Shown here: positions 10,763-24,095 of the stretch, one piece after another
How the letters are laid out: each line of letters starts with the position of its first letter
How positions within the stretch are numbered: the first letter of the stretch is position 1
Source of the DNA: Auanema rhodensis
Lineage: Eukaryota; Nematoda; Chromadorea; Rhabditida; Rhabditidae
Direction: 5' to 3'
DNA: 64,000 nt
NCBI GenBank assembly: GCA_964057225.1
Contig: OZ059900.1
Coordinates: 21,653,638-21,717,637, forward strand
Position numbers and translations under genes: made by a program
The notes under the pieces: model-generated
What the model was told of the DNA's origin: nothing
Database searches by the model: none
The model's input: the letters and a program-made list of their open reading frames with translations, nothing else

Positions 10763-11788
10763 CAGAATATGCTAATTTCCTTAATTTTCTAACCCCTGTT
10801 TTTTTGTCGTGAAAGTGGAACTAGACGTTGTAGGAACAATTTTGAGCTAGGTTTCATTGACATTGCATGAGTTTGAACACATGAAATCGTAAGTCAAAAC
10901 CTTGTTTACAGCGAAATTTCCAAAAACTGGTTTTCCAGCATAATAAAATATTTCTCATGGGAAATACTGTGTTTTTGTATTTTTCTAGCGTTCAGCATGT
11001 AAAATGCTTCATTTTAGTATGTGACACGCTGAAATTCGTTGCATTTGACGACTCATATGAACAAAAATCGATTTAATCAATATTAGCCATAAGGGGCGTG
11101 CCCTCAGAATATGCTAATTTCCTTAATTTTCTAACCCCTGTTTTTTTGTCGTGAAAGTGGAACTAGACGTTGTAGGAACAATTTTGAGCTAGGTTTCATT
11201 GACATTGCATGAGTTTGAACACATGAAATCGTAAGTCAAAACCTTGTTCACAGCGAAATTTCCAAAAACTGGTTTTCCAGCATAATAAAATATTTCTCAT
11301 GGGAAATACTGTGTTTTTGTATTTTTCTAGCGTTCAGCATGTAAAATGTTTCATTTTAGTATGTAACACGCTGAAATTCGTTGCATTTGACGACTCATAT
11401 GAACAAAAATCGATTTAATCAATATTAGCCATAAAGGGTGTGCCCTCAGAATATGCTAATTTCCTTAATTTTCTAACCCCTGTTTTTTTGTCGTGAAAGT
11501 GGAACTAGACGTTGTACGAACAATTTTGAGCTAGGTTTCATTGACATTGCATGAGTTTGAACACATGAAATCGTAAGTCAAAACCTTGTTTACAGCGAAA
11601 TTTCCAAAAACTGGTTTTCCAGCATAATAAAATATTTCTCATGGGAAATACTGTGTTTTTGTATTTTTCTAGTGTTCAGCATGTAAAATGCTTTATTTTA
11701 GTATGTAACACGCTGAAATTCGTTGCATTTGACGACTCATATGAACAAAAATCGATTTAATCAATATTAGCCATAAGGGGCGTGCCCT
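10763..11788. repeat. Subarray M33-M35
   Basis: Monomers start at 10763, 11105 and 11447. M33 has 'tagg', t227c and 'gtgacac' (a261g). M34 has 'tagg', a private 'cttgttcac', t227c, 'gtttcat' (c245t) and ends 'agggtgtgccct'. M35 has 'tacg' and 'gctttat' (c248t). The end state 'gtgctct' of the unit before M33 and the 'ggtgtg' end of M34 match the ends of M21 and M22 (7141-7522), suggesting a shared origin for the two stretches. Confidence 0.8.
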
Positions 11789-13496
11789 CAGAATATGCTA
11801 ATTTCCTTAATTTTCTAACCCCTGTTTTTTTGTCGTGAAAGTGGAACTAGACGTTGTACGAACAATTTTGAGCTAGGTTTCATTGACATTGCATGAGTTT
11901 GAACACATGAAATCGTAAGTCAAAACCTTGTTTACAGCGAAATTTCCAAAAACTGGTTTTCCAGCATAATAAAATATTTCTCATGGGAAATACTATGTTT
12001 TTGTATTTTTCTAGTGTTCAGCATGTAAAATGCTTCATTTAAGTATGTAACACGCTGAAATTCGTTGCATTTGACGACTCATATGAACAAAAATCGATTT
12101 AATCAATATTAGCCATAAGGGGCGTGCCCTCAGAATATGCTAATTTCCTTAATTTTCTAACCCCTGTTTTTTTGTCGTGAAAGTGGAACTAGACGTTGTA
12201 GGAACAATTTTGAGCTAGGTTTCATTGACATTGCATGAGTTTGAACACATGAAATCGTAAGTCAAAACCTTGTTTACAGCGAAATTTCCAAAAACTGGTT
12301 TTCCAGCATAATAAAATATTTCTCATGGGTAATACTGTGTTTTTGTATTTTTCTAGCGTTCAGCATGTAAAATGCTTCATTTTAGTATGTAACACGCTGA
12401 AATTCGTTGCATTTGACGACTCATATGAACAAAAATCGATTTAATCAATATTAGCCATAAAGGGCGTGCCCTCAGAATATGCTAATTTCCTTAATTTTCT
12501 AACCCCTGTTTTTTGTCGTGAAAGTGGAACTAGACGTTGTACGAACAATTTTGAGCTAGGTTTCATTGACATTGCATGAGTTTGAACACATGAAATCGTA
12601 AGTCAAAACCTTGTTTACAGCGAAATTTCCAAAAACTGGTTTTCCAGCATAATAAAATATTTCTCATGGGAAATACTGTGTTTTTGTATTTTTCTAGTGT
12701 TCAGCATGTAAAATGCTTCATTTTAGTATGTAACACGCTGAAATTCGTTGCATTTGACGACTCATATGAACAAAAATCGATTTAATCAATATTAGCCATA
12801 AGGGGCGTGCCCTCAGAATATGCTAATTTCCTTAATTTTCTAACCCCTGTTTTTTGTCGTGAAAGTGGAACTAGACGTTGTACGAACAATTTTGAGCTAG
12901 GTTTCATTGACATTGCATGAGTTTGAACACATGAAATCGTAAGTCAAAACCTTGTTTACAGCGAAATTTCCAAAAACTGGTTTTCCAGCATAATAAAATA
13001 TTTCTCATGGGAAATACTGTGTTTTTATATTTTTCTAGTGTTCAGCATGTAAAATGCTTCATTTTAGTATGTAACACGCTGAAATTCGTTGCATTTGACG
13101 ACTCATATGAACAAAAATCGATTTAATCAATATTAGCCATAAGGGGCGTGCCCTCAGAATATGCTAATTTCCTTAATTTTCTAACCCCTGTTTTTTTGTC
13201 GTGAAAGTGGAACTAGACGTTGTAGGAACAATTTTGAGCTAGGTTTCATTGACATTGCATGAGTTTGAACACATGAAATCGTAAGTCAAAACCTTGTTTA
13301 CAGCGAAATTTCCAAAAACTGGTTTTCCAGCATAATAAAATATTTCTCATGGGAAATACTGTGTTTTTGTATTTTTCTAGCGTTCAGCATGTAAAATGCT
13401 TCATTTTAGTATGTAACACGCTGAAATTCGTTGCATTTGACGACTCATATGAACAAAAATCGATTTAATCAATATTAGCCATAAGGGGCGTGCCCT
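11789..13496. repeat. Pentamer higher-order repeat, copy 1 (M36-M40, 1708 bp)
   Basis: Monomers start at 11789, 12131, 12473, 12814 and 13155. Diagnostic order: M36 g207a and t253a; M37 'tagg', 'gggtaat', t227c; M38 T6; M39 T6 with 'tttttatattttt'; M40 'tagg', t227c. With two 341-bp members the unit is 1708 bp. The next 1708 bp repeat the same order. Confidence 0.93.
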
Positions 13497-15204
13497 CAGA
13501 ATATGCTAATTTCCTTAATTTTCTAACCCCTGTTTTTTTGTCGTGAAAGTGGAACTAGACGTTGTACGAACAATTTTGAGCTAGGTTTCATTGACATTGC
13601 ATGAGTTTGAACACATGAAATCGTAAGTCAAAACCTTGTTTACAGCGAAATTTCCAAAAACTGGTTTTCCAGCATAATAAAATATTTCTCATGGGAAATA
13701 CTATGTTTTTGTATTTTTCTAGTGTTCAGCATGTAAAATGCTTCATTTAAGTATGTAACACGCTGAAATTCGTTGCATTTGACGACTCATATGAACAAAA
13801 ATCGATTTAATCAATATTAGCCATAAGGGGCGTGCCCTCAGAATATGCTAATTTCCTTAATTTTCTAACCCCTGTTTTTTTGTCGTGAAAGTGGAACTAG
13901 ACGTTGTAGGAACAATTTTGAGCTAGGTTTCATTGACATTGCATGAGTTTGAACACATGAAATCGTAAGTCAAAACCTTGTTTACAGCGAAATTTCCAAA
14001 AACTGGTTTTCCAGCATAATAAAATATTTCTCATGGGTAATACTGTGTTTTTGTATTTTTCTAGCGTTCAGCATGTAAAATGCTTCATTTTAGTATGTAA
14101 CACGCTGAAATTCGTTGCATTTGACGACTCATATGAACAAAAATCGATTTAATCAATATTAGCCATAAAGGGCGTGCCCTCAGAATATGCTAATTTCCTT
14201 AATTTTCTAACCCCTGTTTTTTGTCGTGAAAGTGGAACTAGACGTTGTACGAACAATTTTGAGCTAGGTTTCATTGACATTGCATGAGTTTGAACACATG
14301 AAATCGTAAGTCAAAACCTTGTTTACAGCGAAATTTCCAAAAACTGGTTTTCCAGCATAATAAAATATTTCTCATGGGAAATACTGTGTTTTTGTATTTT
14401 TCTAGTGTTCAGCATGTAAAATGCTTCATTTTAGTATGTAACACGCTGAAATTCGTTGCATTTGACGACTCATATGAACAAAAATCGATTTAATCAATAT
14501 TAGCCATAAGGGGCGTGCCCTCAGAATATGCTAATTTCCTTAATTTTCTAACCCCTGTTTTTTGTCGTGAAAGTGGAACTAGACGTTGTACGAACAATTT
14601 TGAGCTAGGTTTCATTGACATTGCATGAGTTTGAACACATGAAATCGTAAGTCAAAACCTTGTTTACAGCGAAATTTCCAAAAACTGGTTTTCCAGCATA
14701 ATAAAATATTTCTCATGGGAAATACTGTGTTTTTATATTTTTCTAGTGTTCAGCATGTAAAATGCTTCATTTTAGTATGTAACACGCTGAAATTCGTTGC
14801 ATTTGACGACTCATATGAACAAAAATCGATTTAATCAATATTAGCCATAAGGGGCGTGCCCTCAGAATATGCTAATTTCCTTAATTTTCTAACCCCTGTT
14901 TTTTTGTCGTGAAAGTGGAACTAGACGTTGTAGGAACAATTTTGAGCTAGGTTTCATTGACATTGCATGAGTTTGAACACATGAAATCGTAAGTCAAAAC
15001 CTTGTTTACAGCGAAATTTCCAAAAACTGGTTTTCCAGCATAATAAAATATTTCTCATGGGAAATACTGTGTTTTTGTATTTTTCTAGCGTTCAGCATGT
15101 AAAATGCTTCATTTTAGTATGTAACACGCTGAAATTCGTTGCATTTGACGACTCATATGAACAAAAATCGATTTAATCAATATTAGCCATAAAGGGCGTG
15201 CCCT
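13497..15204. repeat. Pentamer higher-order repeat, copy 2 (M41-M45, 1708 bp)
   Basis: Monomers start at 13497, 13839, 14181, 14522 and 14863. All copy-1 diagnostics recur in order, including the rare 'tttttatattttt' in the fourth member, so this is a tandem duplication of five monomers. The clearest difference I noticed is at the end of the fifth member: 'ataaaggg' here, 'ataagggg' in copy 1. That may mark the recombination point. Confidence 0.93.
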
Positions 15205-17597
15205 CAGAATATGCTAATTTCCTTAATTTTCTAACCCCTGTTTTTTTGTCGTGAAAGTGGAACTAGACGTTGTACAAACAATTTTGAGCTAGGTTTCATT
15301 GACATTGCATGAGTTTGAACACATGAAATCGTAAGTCAAAACCTTGTTTACAGCGAAATTTCCAAAAACTGGTTTTCCAGCATAATAAAATATTTCTCAT
15401 GGGAAATACTGTGTTTTTGTATTTTTCTAGTGTTCAGCATGTAAAATGTTTCATTTTAGTATGTAACACGCTGAAATTCGTTGCATTTGACGACTCATAT
15501 GAACAAAAATCGATTTAATCAATATTAGCCATAAGGGGCGTGCCCTCAGAATATGCTAATTTCCTTAATTTTCTAACCCCTGTTTTTTTGTCGTGAAAGT
15601 GGAACTAGACGTTGTACGAACAATTTTGAGCTAGGTTTCATTGACATTGCATGAGTTTGAACACATGAAATCGTAAGTCAAAACCTTGTTTACAGCGAAA
15701 TTTCCAAAAACTGGTTTTCCAGCATAATAAAATATTTCTCATGGGTAATACTGTGTTTTTGTATTTTTCTAGCGTTCAGCATGTAAAATGCTTCATTTTA
15801 GTATGTAACACGCTGAAATTCGTTGCATTTGACGACTCATATGAACAAAAATCGATTTAATCAATATTAGCCATAAAGGGCGTGCCCTCAGAATATGCTA
15901 ATTTCCTTAATTTTCTAACCCCTGTTTTTTGTCGTGAAAGTGGAACTAGACGTTGTACGAACAATTTTGAGCTAGGTTTCATTGACATTGCATGAGTTTG
16001 AACACATGAAATCGTAAGTCAAAACCTTGTTTACAGCGAAATTTCCAAAAACTGGTTTTCCAGCATAATAAAATATTTCTCATGGGAAATACTGTGTTTT
16101 TGTATTTTTCTAGTGTTCAGCATGTAAAATGCTTCATTTTAGTATGTAACACGCTGAAATTCGTTGCATTTGACGACTCATATGAACAAAAATCGATTTA
16201 ATCAATATTAGCCATAAGGGGCGTGCCCTCAGAATATGCTAATTTCCTTAATTTTCTAACCCCTGTTTTTTTGTCGTGAAAGTGGAACTAGACGTTGTAC
16301 GAACAATTTTGAGCTAGGTTTCATTGACATTGCATGAGTTTGAACACATGAAATCGTAAGTCAAAACCTTGTTTACAGCGAAATTTCCAAAAACTGGTTT
16401 TCCAGCATAATAAAATATTTCTCATGGGAAATACTGTGTTTTTGTATTTTTCTAGTGTTCAGCATGTAAAATGCTTCATTTTAGTATGTAACACGCTGAA
16501 ATTCGTTGCATTTGACGACTCATATGAACAAAAATCGATTTAATCAATATTAGCCATAAGGGGCGTGCCCTCAGAATATGCTAATTTCCTTAATTTTCTA
16601 ACCCCTGTTTTTTTGTCGTGAAAGTGGAACTAGACGTTGTAGGAACAATTTTGAGCTAGGTTTCATTGACATTGCATGAGTTTGAACACATGAAATCGTA
16701 AGTCAAAACCTTGTTTACAGCGAAATTTCCAAAAACTGGTTTTCCAGCATAATAAAATATTTCTCATGGGAAATACTGTGTTTTTGTATTTTTCTAGCGT
16801 TCAGCATGTAAAATGCTTCATTTTAGTATGTAACACGCTGAAATTCGTTGCATTTGACGACTCATATGAACAAAAATCGATTTAATCAATATTAGCCATA
16901 AAGGGCGTGCCCTCAGAATATGCTAATTTCCTTAATTTTCTAACCCCTGTTTTTTTGTCGTGAAAGTGGAACTAGACGTTGTACGAACAATTTTGAGCTA
17001 GGTTTCATTGACATTGCATGAGTTTGAACACATGAAATCGTAAGTCAAAACCTTGTTTACAGCGAAATTTCCAAAAACTGGTTTTCCAGCATAATAAAAT
17101 ATTTCTCATGGGAAATACTGTGTTTTTGTATTTTTCTAGCGTTCAGCATGTAAAATGCTTCATTTTAGTATGTAACACGCTGAAATTCGTTGCATTTGAC
17201 GACTCATATGAACAAAAATCGATTTAATCAATATTAGCCATAAAGGGCGTGCCCTCAGAATATGCTAATTTCCTTAATTTTCTAACCCCTGTTTTTTTGT
17301 CGTGAAAGTGGAACTAGACGTTGTACGAACAATTTTGAGCTAGGTTTCATTGACATTGCATGAGTTTGAACACATGAAATCGTAAGTCAAAACCTTGTTT
17401 ACAGCGAAATTTCCAAAAACTGGTTTTCCAGCATAATAAAATATTTCTCATGGGAAATACTGTGTTTTTGTATTTTTCTAGCGTTCAGCATGTAAAATGC
17501 TTCATTTTAGTATGTAACACGCTGAAATTCGTTGCATTTGACGACTCATATGAACAAAAATCGATTTAATCAATATTAGCCATAAAGGGCGTGCTCT
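15205..17597. repeat. Subarray M46-M52, related to M26-M30
   Basis: Monomers start at 15205, 15547, 15889, 16230, 16572, 16914 and 17256. M46 ('tacaaac', c245t), M47 ('gggtaat', t227c), M48 (T6, the last T6 monomer in the window), M49 (T7) and M50 ('tagg', t227c) parallel M26-M30. M51 and M52 have 'tacg' with t227c, like M25. M52 ends 'gtgctct'. Confidence 0.82.
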
Positions 17598-19649
17598 CAG
17601 AATATGCTAATTTCCTTAATTTTCTAACCCCTGTTTTTTTGTCGTGAAAGTGGAACTAGACGTTGTAGGAACAATTTTGAGCTAGGTTTCATTGACATTG
17701 CATGAGTTTGAACACATGAAATCGTAAGTCAAAACCTTGTTTACAGCGAAATTTCCAAAAACTGGTTTTCCAGCATAATAAAATATTTCTCATGGGAAAT
17801 ACTGTGTTTTTGTATTTTTCTAGCGTTCAGCATGTAAAATGCTTCATTTTAGTATGTGACACGCTGAAATTCGTTGCATTTGACGACTCATATGAACAAA
17901 AATCGATTTAATCAATATTAGCCATAAGGGGCGTGCCCTCAGAATATGCTAATTTCCTTAATTTTCTAACCCCTGTTTTTTTGTCGTGAAAGTGGAACTA
18001 GACGTTGTACGAACAATTTTGAGCTAGGTTTCATTGACATTGCATGAGTTTGAACACATGAAATCGTAAGTCAAAACCTTGTTTACAGCGAAATTTCCAA
18101 AAACTGGTTTTCCAGCATAATAAAATATTTCTCATGGGAAATACTGTGTTTTTGTATTTTTCTAGTGTTCAGCATGTAAAATGCTTCATTTTAGTATGTA
18201 ACACGCTGAAATTCGTTGCATTTGACGACTCATATGAACAAAAATCGATTTAATCAATATTAGCCATAAGGGGCGTGCCCTCAGAATATGCTAATTTCCT
18301 TAATTTTCTAACCCCTGTTTTTTTGTCGTGAAAGTGGAACTAGACGTTGTAGGAACAATTTTGAGCTAGGTTTCATTGACATTGCATGAGTTTGAACACA
18401 TGAAATCGTAAGTCAAAACCTTGTTTACAGCGAAATTTCCAAAAACTGGTTTTCCAGCATAATAAAATATTTCTCATGGGAAATACTGTGTTTTTGTATT
18501 TTTCTAGCGTTCAGCATGTAAAATGCTTCATTTTAGTATGTAACACGCTGAAATTCGTTGCATTTGACGACTCATATGAACAAAAATCGATTTAATCAAT
18601 ATTAGCCATAAAGGGCGTGCCCTCAGAATATGCTAATTTCCTTAATTTTCTAACCCCTGTTTTTTTGTCGTGAAAGTGGAACTAGACGTTGTACGAACAA
18701 TTTTGAGCTAGGTTTCATTGACATTGCATGAGTTTGAACACATGAAATCGTAAGTCAAAACCTTGTTTACAGCGAAATTTCCAAAAACTGGTTTTCCAGC
18801 ATAATAAAATATTTCTCATGGGAAATACTGTGTTTTTGTATTTTTCTAGCGTTCAGCATGTAAAATGCTTCATTTTAGTATGTGACACGCTGAAATTCGT
18901 TGCATTTGACGACTCATATGAACAAAAATCGATTTAATCAATATTAGCCATAAGGGGCGTGCCCTCAGAATATGCTAATTTCCTTAATTTTCTAACCCCT
19001 GTTTTTTTGTCGTGAAAGTGGAACTAGACGTTGTACGAACAATTTTGAGCTAGGTTTCATTGACATTGCATGAGTTTGAACACATGAAATCGTAAGTCAA
19101 AACCTTGTTTACAGCGAAATTTCCAAAAACTGGTTTTCCAGCATAATAAAATATTTCTCATGGGAAATACTGTGTTTTTGTATTTTTCTAGTGTTCAGCA
19201 TGTAAAATGCTTCATTTTAGTATGTAACACGCTGAAATTCGTTGCATTTGACGACTCATATGAACAAAAATCGATTTAATCAATATTAGCCATAAGGGGC
19301 GTGCCCTCAGAATATGCTAATTTCCTTAATTTTCTAACCCCTGTTTTTTTGTCGTGAAAGTGGAACTAGACGTTGTAGGAACAATTTTGAGCTAGGTTTC
19401 ATTGACATTGCATGAGTTTGAACACATGAAATCGTAAGTCAAAACCTTGTTTACAGCGAAATTTCCAAAAACTGGTTTTCCAGCATAATAAAATATTTCT
19501 CATGGGAAATACTGTGTTTTTGTATTTTTCTAGCGTTCAGCATGTAAAATGCTTCATTTTAGTATGTAACACGCTGAAATTCGTTGCATTTGACGACTCA
19601 TATGAACAAAAATCGATTTAATCAATATTAGCCATAAAGGGCGTGCCCT
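17598..19649. repeat. Trimer duplicated in tandem (M53-M55, M56-M58; 2 x 1026 bp)
   Basis: Copies are 17598-18623 and 18624-19649. Order in each: t227c with 'gtgacac' (a261g) and 'aagggg'; then 'tacg' without t227c; then 'tagg' with t227c and 'aaaggg'. The first members differ at consensus 71 (M53 'tagg', M56 'tacg'), consistent with a crossover near the start of the unit. Confidence 0.88.
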
Positions 19650-22385
19650 CAGAATATGCTAATTTCCTTAATTTTCTAACCCCTGTTTTTTTGTCGTGAA
19701 AGTGGAACTAGACGTTGTACGAACAATTTTGAGCTAGGTTTCATTGACATTGCATGAGTTTGAACACATGAAATCGTAAGTCAAAACCTTGTTTACAGCG
19801 AAATTTCCAAAAACTGGTTTTCCAGCATAATAAAATATTTCTCATGGGAAATACTGTGTTTTTGTATTTTTCTAGTGTTCAGCATGTAAAATGCTTTATT
19901 TTAGTATGTAACACGCTGAAATTCGTTGCATTTGACGACTCATATGAACAAAAATCGATTTAATCAATATTAGCCATAAGGGGCGTGCCCTCAGAATATG
20001 CTAATTTCCTTAATTTTCTAACCCCTGTTTTTTTGTCGTGAAAGTGGAACTAGACGTTGTACGAACAATTTTGAGCTAGGTTTCATTGACATTGCATGAG
20101 TTTGAACACATGAAATCGTAAGTCAAAACCTTGTTTACAGCGAAATTTCCAAAAACTGGTTTTCCAGCATAATAAAATATTTCTCATGGGAAATACTGTG
20201 TTTTTGTATTTTTCTAGTGTTCAGCATGTAAAATGCTTTATTTTAGTATGTAACACGCTGAAATTCGTTCCATTTGACGACTCATATGAACAAAAATCGA
20301 TTTAATCAATATTAGCCATAAGGGGCGTGCCCTCAGAATATGCTAATTTCCTTAATTTTCTAACCCCTGTTTTTTTGTCGTGAAAGTGGAACTAGACGTT
20401 GTAGGAACAATTTTGAGCTAGGTTTCTTTGACATTGCATGAGTTTGAACACATGAAATCGTAAGTCAAAACCTTGTTTACAGCGAAATTTCCAAAAACTG
20501 GTTTTCCAGCATAATAAAATATTTCTCATGGGAAATACTGTGTTTTTGTATTTTTCTAGCGTTCAGCATGTAAAATGCTTCATTTTAGTATGTAACACGC
20601 TGAAATTCGTTGCATTTGACGACTCATATGAACAAAAATCGATTTAATCAATATTAGCCATAAGGGGCGTGCCCTCAGAATATGCTAATTTCCTTAATTT
20701 TCTAACCCCTGTTTTTTTGTCGTGAAAGTGGAACTAGACGTTGTAGGAACAATTTTGAGCTAGGTTTCATTGACATTGCATGAGTTTGAACACATGAAAT
20801 CGTAAGTCAAAACCTTGTTTACAGCGAAATTTCCAAAAACTGGTTTTCCAGCATAATAAAATATTTCTCATGGGAAATACTGTGTTTTTGTATTTTTCTA
20901 GCGTTCAGCATGTAAAATGCTTCATTTTAGTATGTAACACGCTGAAATTCGTTGCATTTGACGACTCATATGAACAAAAATCGATTTAATCAATATTAGC
21001 CATAAAGGGCGTGCCCTCAGAATATGCTAATTTCCTTAATTTTCTAACCCCTGTTTTTTTGTCGTGAAAGTGGAACTAGACGTTGTACGAACAATTTTGA
21101 GCTAGGTTTCATTGACATTGCATGAGTTTGAACACATGAAATCGTAAGTCAAAACCTTGTTTACAGCGAAATTTCCAAAAACTGGTTTTCCAGCATAATA
21201 AAATATTTCTCATGGGAAATACTGTGTTTTTGTATTTTTCTAGTGTTCAGCATGTAAAATGCTTTATTTTAGTATGTAACACGCTGAAATTCGTTGCATT
21301 TGACGACTCATATGAACAAAAATCGATTTAATCAATATTAGCCATAAGGGGCGTGCCCTCAGAATATGCTAATTTCCTTAATTTTCTAACCCCTGTTTTT
21401 TTGTCGTGAAAGTGGAACTAGACGTTGTACGAACAATTTTGAGCTAGGTTTCATTGACATTGCATGAGTTTGAACACATGAAATCGTAAGTCAAAACCTT
21501 GTTTACAGCGAAATTTCCAAAAACTGGTTTTCCAGCATAATAAAATATTTCTCATGGGAAATACTGTGTTTTTGTATTTTTCTAGTGTTCAGCATGTAAA
21601 ATGCTTTATTTTAGTATGTAACACGCTGAAATTCGTTGCATTTGACGACTCATATGAACAAAAATCGATTTAATCAATATTAGCCATAAGGGGCGTGCCC
21701 TCAGAATATGCTAATTTCCTTAATTTTCTAACCCCTGTTTTTTTGTCGTGAAAGTGGAACTAGACGTTGTAGGAACAATTTTGAGCTAGGTTTCTTTGAC
21801 ATTGCATGAGTTTGAACACATGAAATCGTAAGTCAAAACCTTGTTTACAGCGAAATTTCCAAAAACTGGTTTTCCAGCATAATAAAATATTTCTCATGGG
21901 AAATACTGTGTTTTTGTATTTTTCTAGCGTTCAGCATGTAAAATGCTTCATTTTAGTATGTAACACGCTGAAATTCGTTGCATTTGACGACTCATATGAA
22001 CAAAAATCGATTTAATCAATATTAGCCATAAAGGGCGTGCTCTCAGAATATGCTAATTTCCTTAATTTTCTAACCCCTGTTTTTTTGTCGTGAAAGTGGA
22101 ACTAGACGTTGTAGGAACAATTTTGAGCTAGGTTTCATTGACATTGCATGAGTTTGAACACATGAAATCGTAAGTCAAAACCTTGTTTACAGCGAAATTT
22201 CCAAAAACTGGTTTTCCAGCATAATAAAATATTTCTCATGGGAAATACTGTGTTTTTGTATTTTTCTAGCGTTCAGCATGTAAAATGCTTCTATTTAGTA
22301 TGTAACACGCTGAAATTCGTTGCATTTGACGACTCATATGAACAAAAATCGATTTAATCAATATTAGCCATAAGGGGCGTGCCCT
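19650..22385. repeat. Tetramer duplicated in tandem (M59-M62, M63-M66; 2 x 1368 bp)
   Basis: Copies are 19650-21017 and 21018-22385. Order in each: two 'tacg' monomers with 'gctttat' (c248t), one 'tagg' monomer with 'tttctttgac' (a94t) and t227c, then a 'tagg' t227c monomer. M60 has a private 'cgttccatt' in the CENP-B-box-like motif. M66 has a private 'gcttctattt' in the dyad. Confidence 0.9.
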
Positions 22386-23069
22386 CAGAATATGCTAATT
22401 TCCTTAATTTTCTAACCCCTGTTTTTTTGTCGTGAAAGTGGAACTAGACGTTGTAGGAACAATTTTGAGCTAGGTTTCTTTGACATTGCATGAGTTTGAA
22501 CACATGAAATCGTAAGTCAAAACCTTGTTTACAGCGAAATTTCCAAAAACTGGTTTTCCAGCATAATAAAATATTTCTCATGGGAAATACTGTGTTTTTG
22601 TATTTTTCTAGCGTTCAGCATGTAAAATGCTTCATTTTAGTATGTAATACGCTGAAATTCGTTGCATTTGACGACTCATATGAACAAAAATCGATTTAAT
22701 CAATATTAGCCATAAAGGGCGTGCTCTCAGAATATGCTAATTTCCTTAATTTTCTAACCCCTGTTTTTTTGTCGTGAAAGTGGAACTAGACGTTGTAGGA
22801 ACAATTTTGAGCTAGGTTTCATTGACATTGCATGAGTTTGAACACATGAAATCGTAAGTCAAAACCTTGTTTACAGCGAAATTTCCAAAAACTGGTTTTC
22901 CAGCATAATAAAATATTTCTCATGGGAAATACTGTGTTTTTGTATTTTTCTAGCGTTCAGCATGTAAAATGCTTCATTTTAGTATGTAACACGCTGAAAT
23001 TCGTTGCATTTGACGACTCATATGAACAAAAATCGATTTAATCAATATTAGCCATAAGGGGCGTGCCCT
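21702..23069. repeat. Dimer duplicated in tandem (M65-M66, M67-M68; 2 x 684 bp)
   Basis: Copies are 21702-22385 and 22386-23069. The first members (M65, M67) share a94t ('tttctttgac'), t227c and a 'gtgctct' end. The second members (M66, M68) are 'tagg' with t227c and 'aagggg'. M67 has a private 'gtaatacgc'. The dimer overlaps the end of the preceding tetramer duplication, so the two events are nested. Confidence 0.88.
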
Positions 23070-24095
23070 CAGAATATGCTAATTTCCTTAATTTTCTAAC
23101 CCCTGTTTTTTTGTCGTGAAAGTGGAACTAGACGTTGTAGGAACAATTTTGAGCTAGGTTTCATTGACATTGCATGAGTTTGAACACATGAAATCGTAAG
23201 TCAAAACCTTGTTTACAGCGAAATTTTCAAAAACTGGTTTTCCAGCATAATAAAATATTTCTCATGGGAAATACTGTGTTTTTGTATTTTTCTAGTGTTC
23301 AGCATGTAAAATGCTTCATTTTAGTATGTAACACGCTGAAATTCGTTGCATTTGACGACTCATATGAACAAAAATCGATTTAATCAATATTAGCCATAAA
23401 GGGCGTGCCCTCAGAATATGCTAATTTCCTTAATTTTCTAACCCCTGTTTTTTTGTCGTGAAAGTGGAACTAGACGTTGTACGAACAATTTTGAGCTAGG
23501 TTTCATTGACATTGCATGAGTTTGAACACATGAAATCGTAAGTCAAAACCTTGTTTACAGCGAAATTTCCAAAAACTGGTTTTCCAGCATAATAAAATAT
23601 TTCTCATGGGAAATACTGTGTTTTTGTATTTTTCTAGTGTTCAGCATGTAAAATGCTTTATTTTAGTATGTAACACGCTGAAATTCGTTGCATTTGACGA
23701 CTCATATGAACAAAAATCGATTTAATCAATATTAGCCATAAGGGGCGTGCCCTCAGAATATGCTAATTTCCTTAATTTTCTAACCCCTGTTTTTTTGTCG
23801 TGAAAGTGGAACTAGACGTTGTACGAACAATTTTGAGCTAGGTTTCATTGACATTGCATGAGTTTGAACACATGAAATCGTAAGTCAAAACCTTGTTTAC
23901 AGCGAAATTTCCAAAAACTGGTTTTCCAGCAAAATAAAATATTTCTCATGGGAAATACTATGTTTTTGTATTTTTCTAGTGTTTAGCATGTAAAATGCTT
24001 CATTTTAGTATGTAACACGCTGAAATTCGTTGCATTTGACGACTCATATGAACAAAAATCGATTTAATCAATATTAGCCATAAGGGGCGTGCCCT
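23070..24095. repeat. Subarray M69-M71, transition into c158t zone
   Basis: Monomers start at 23070, 23412 and 23754. M69 is the first monomer with 'gaaattttc' (c158t), a marker then seen to the right end of the window, and it lacks t227c. M70 has c248t. M71 has g207a, a private 'ccagcaaaat' and 'gtgtttagc'. Confidence 0.82.
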
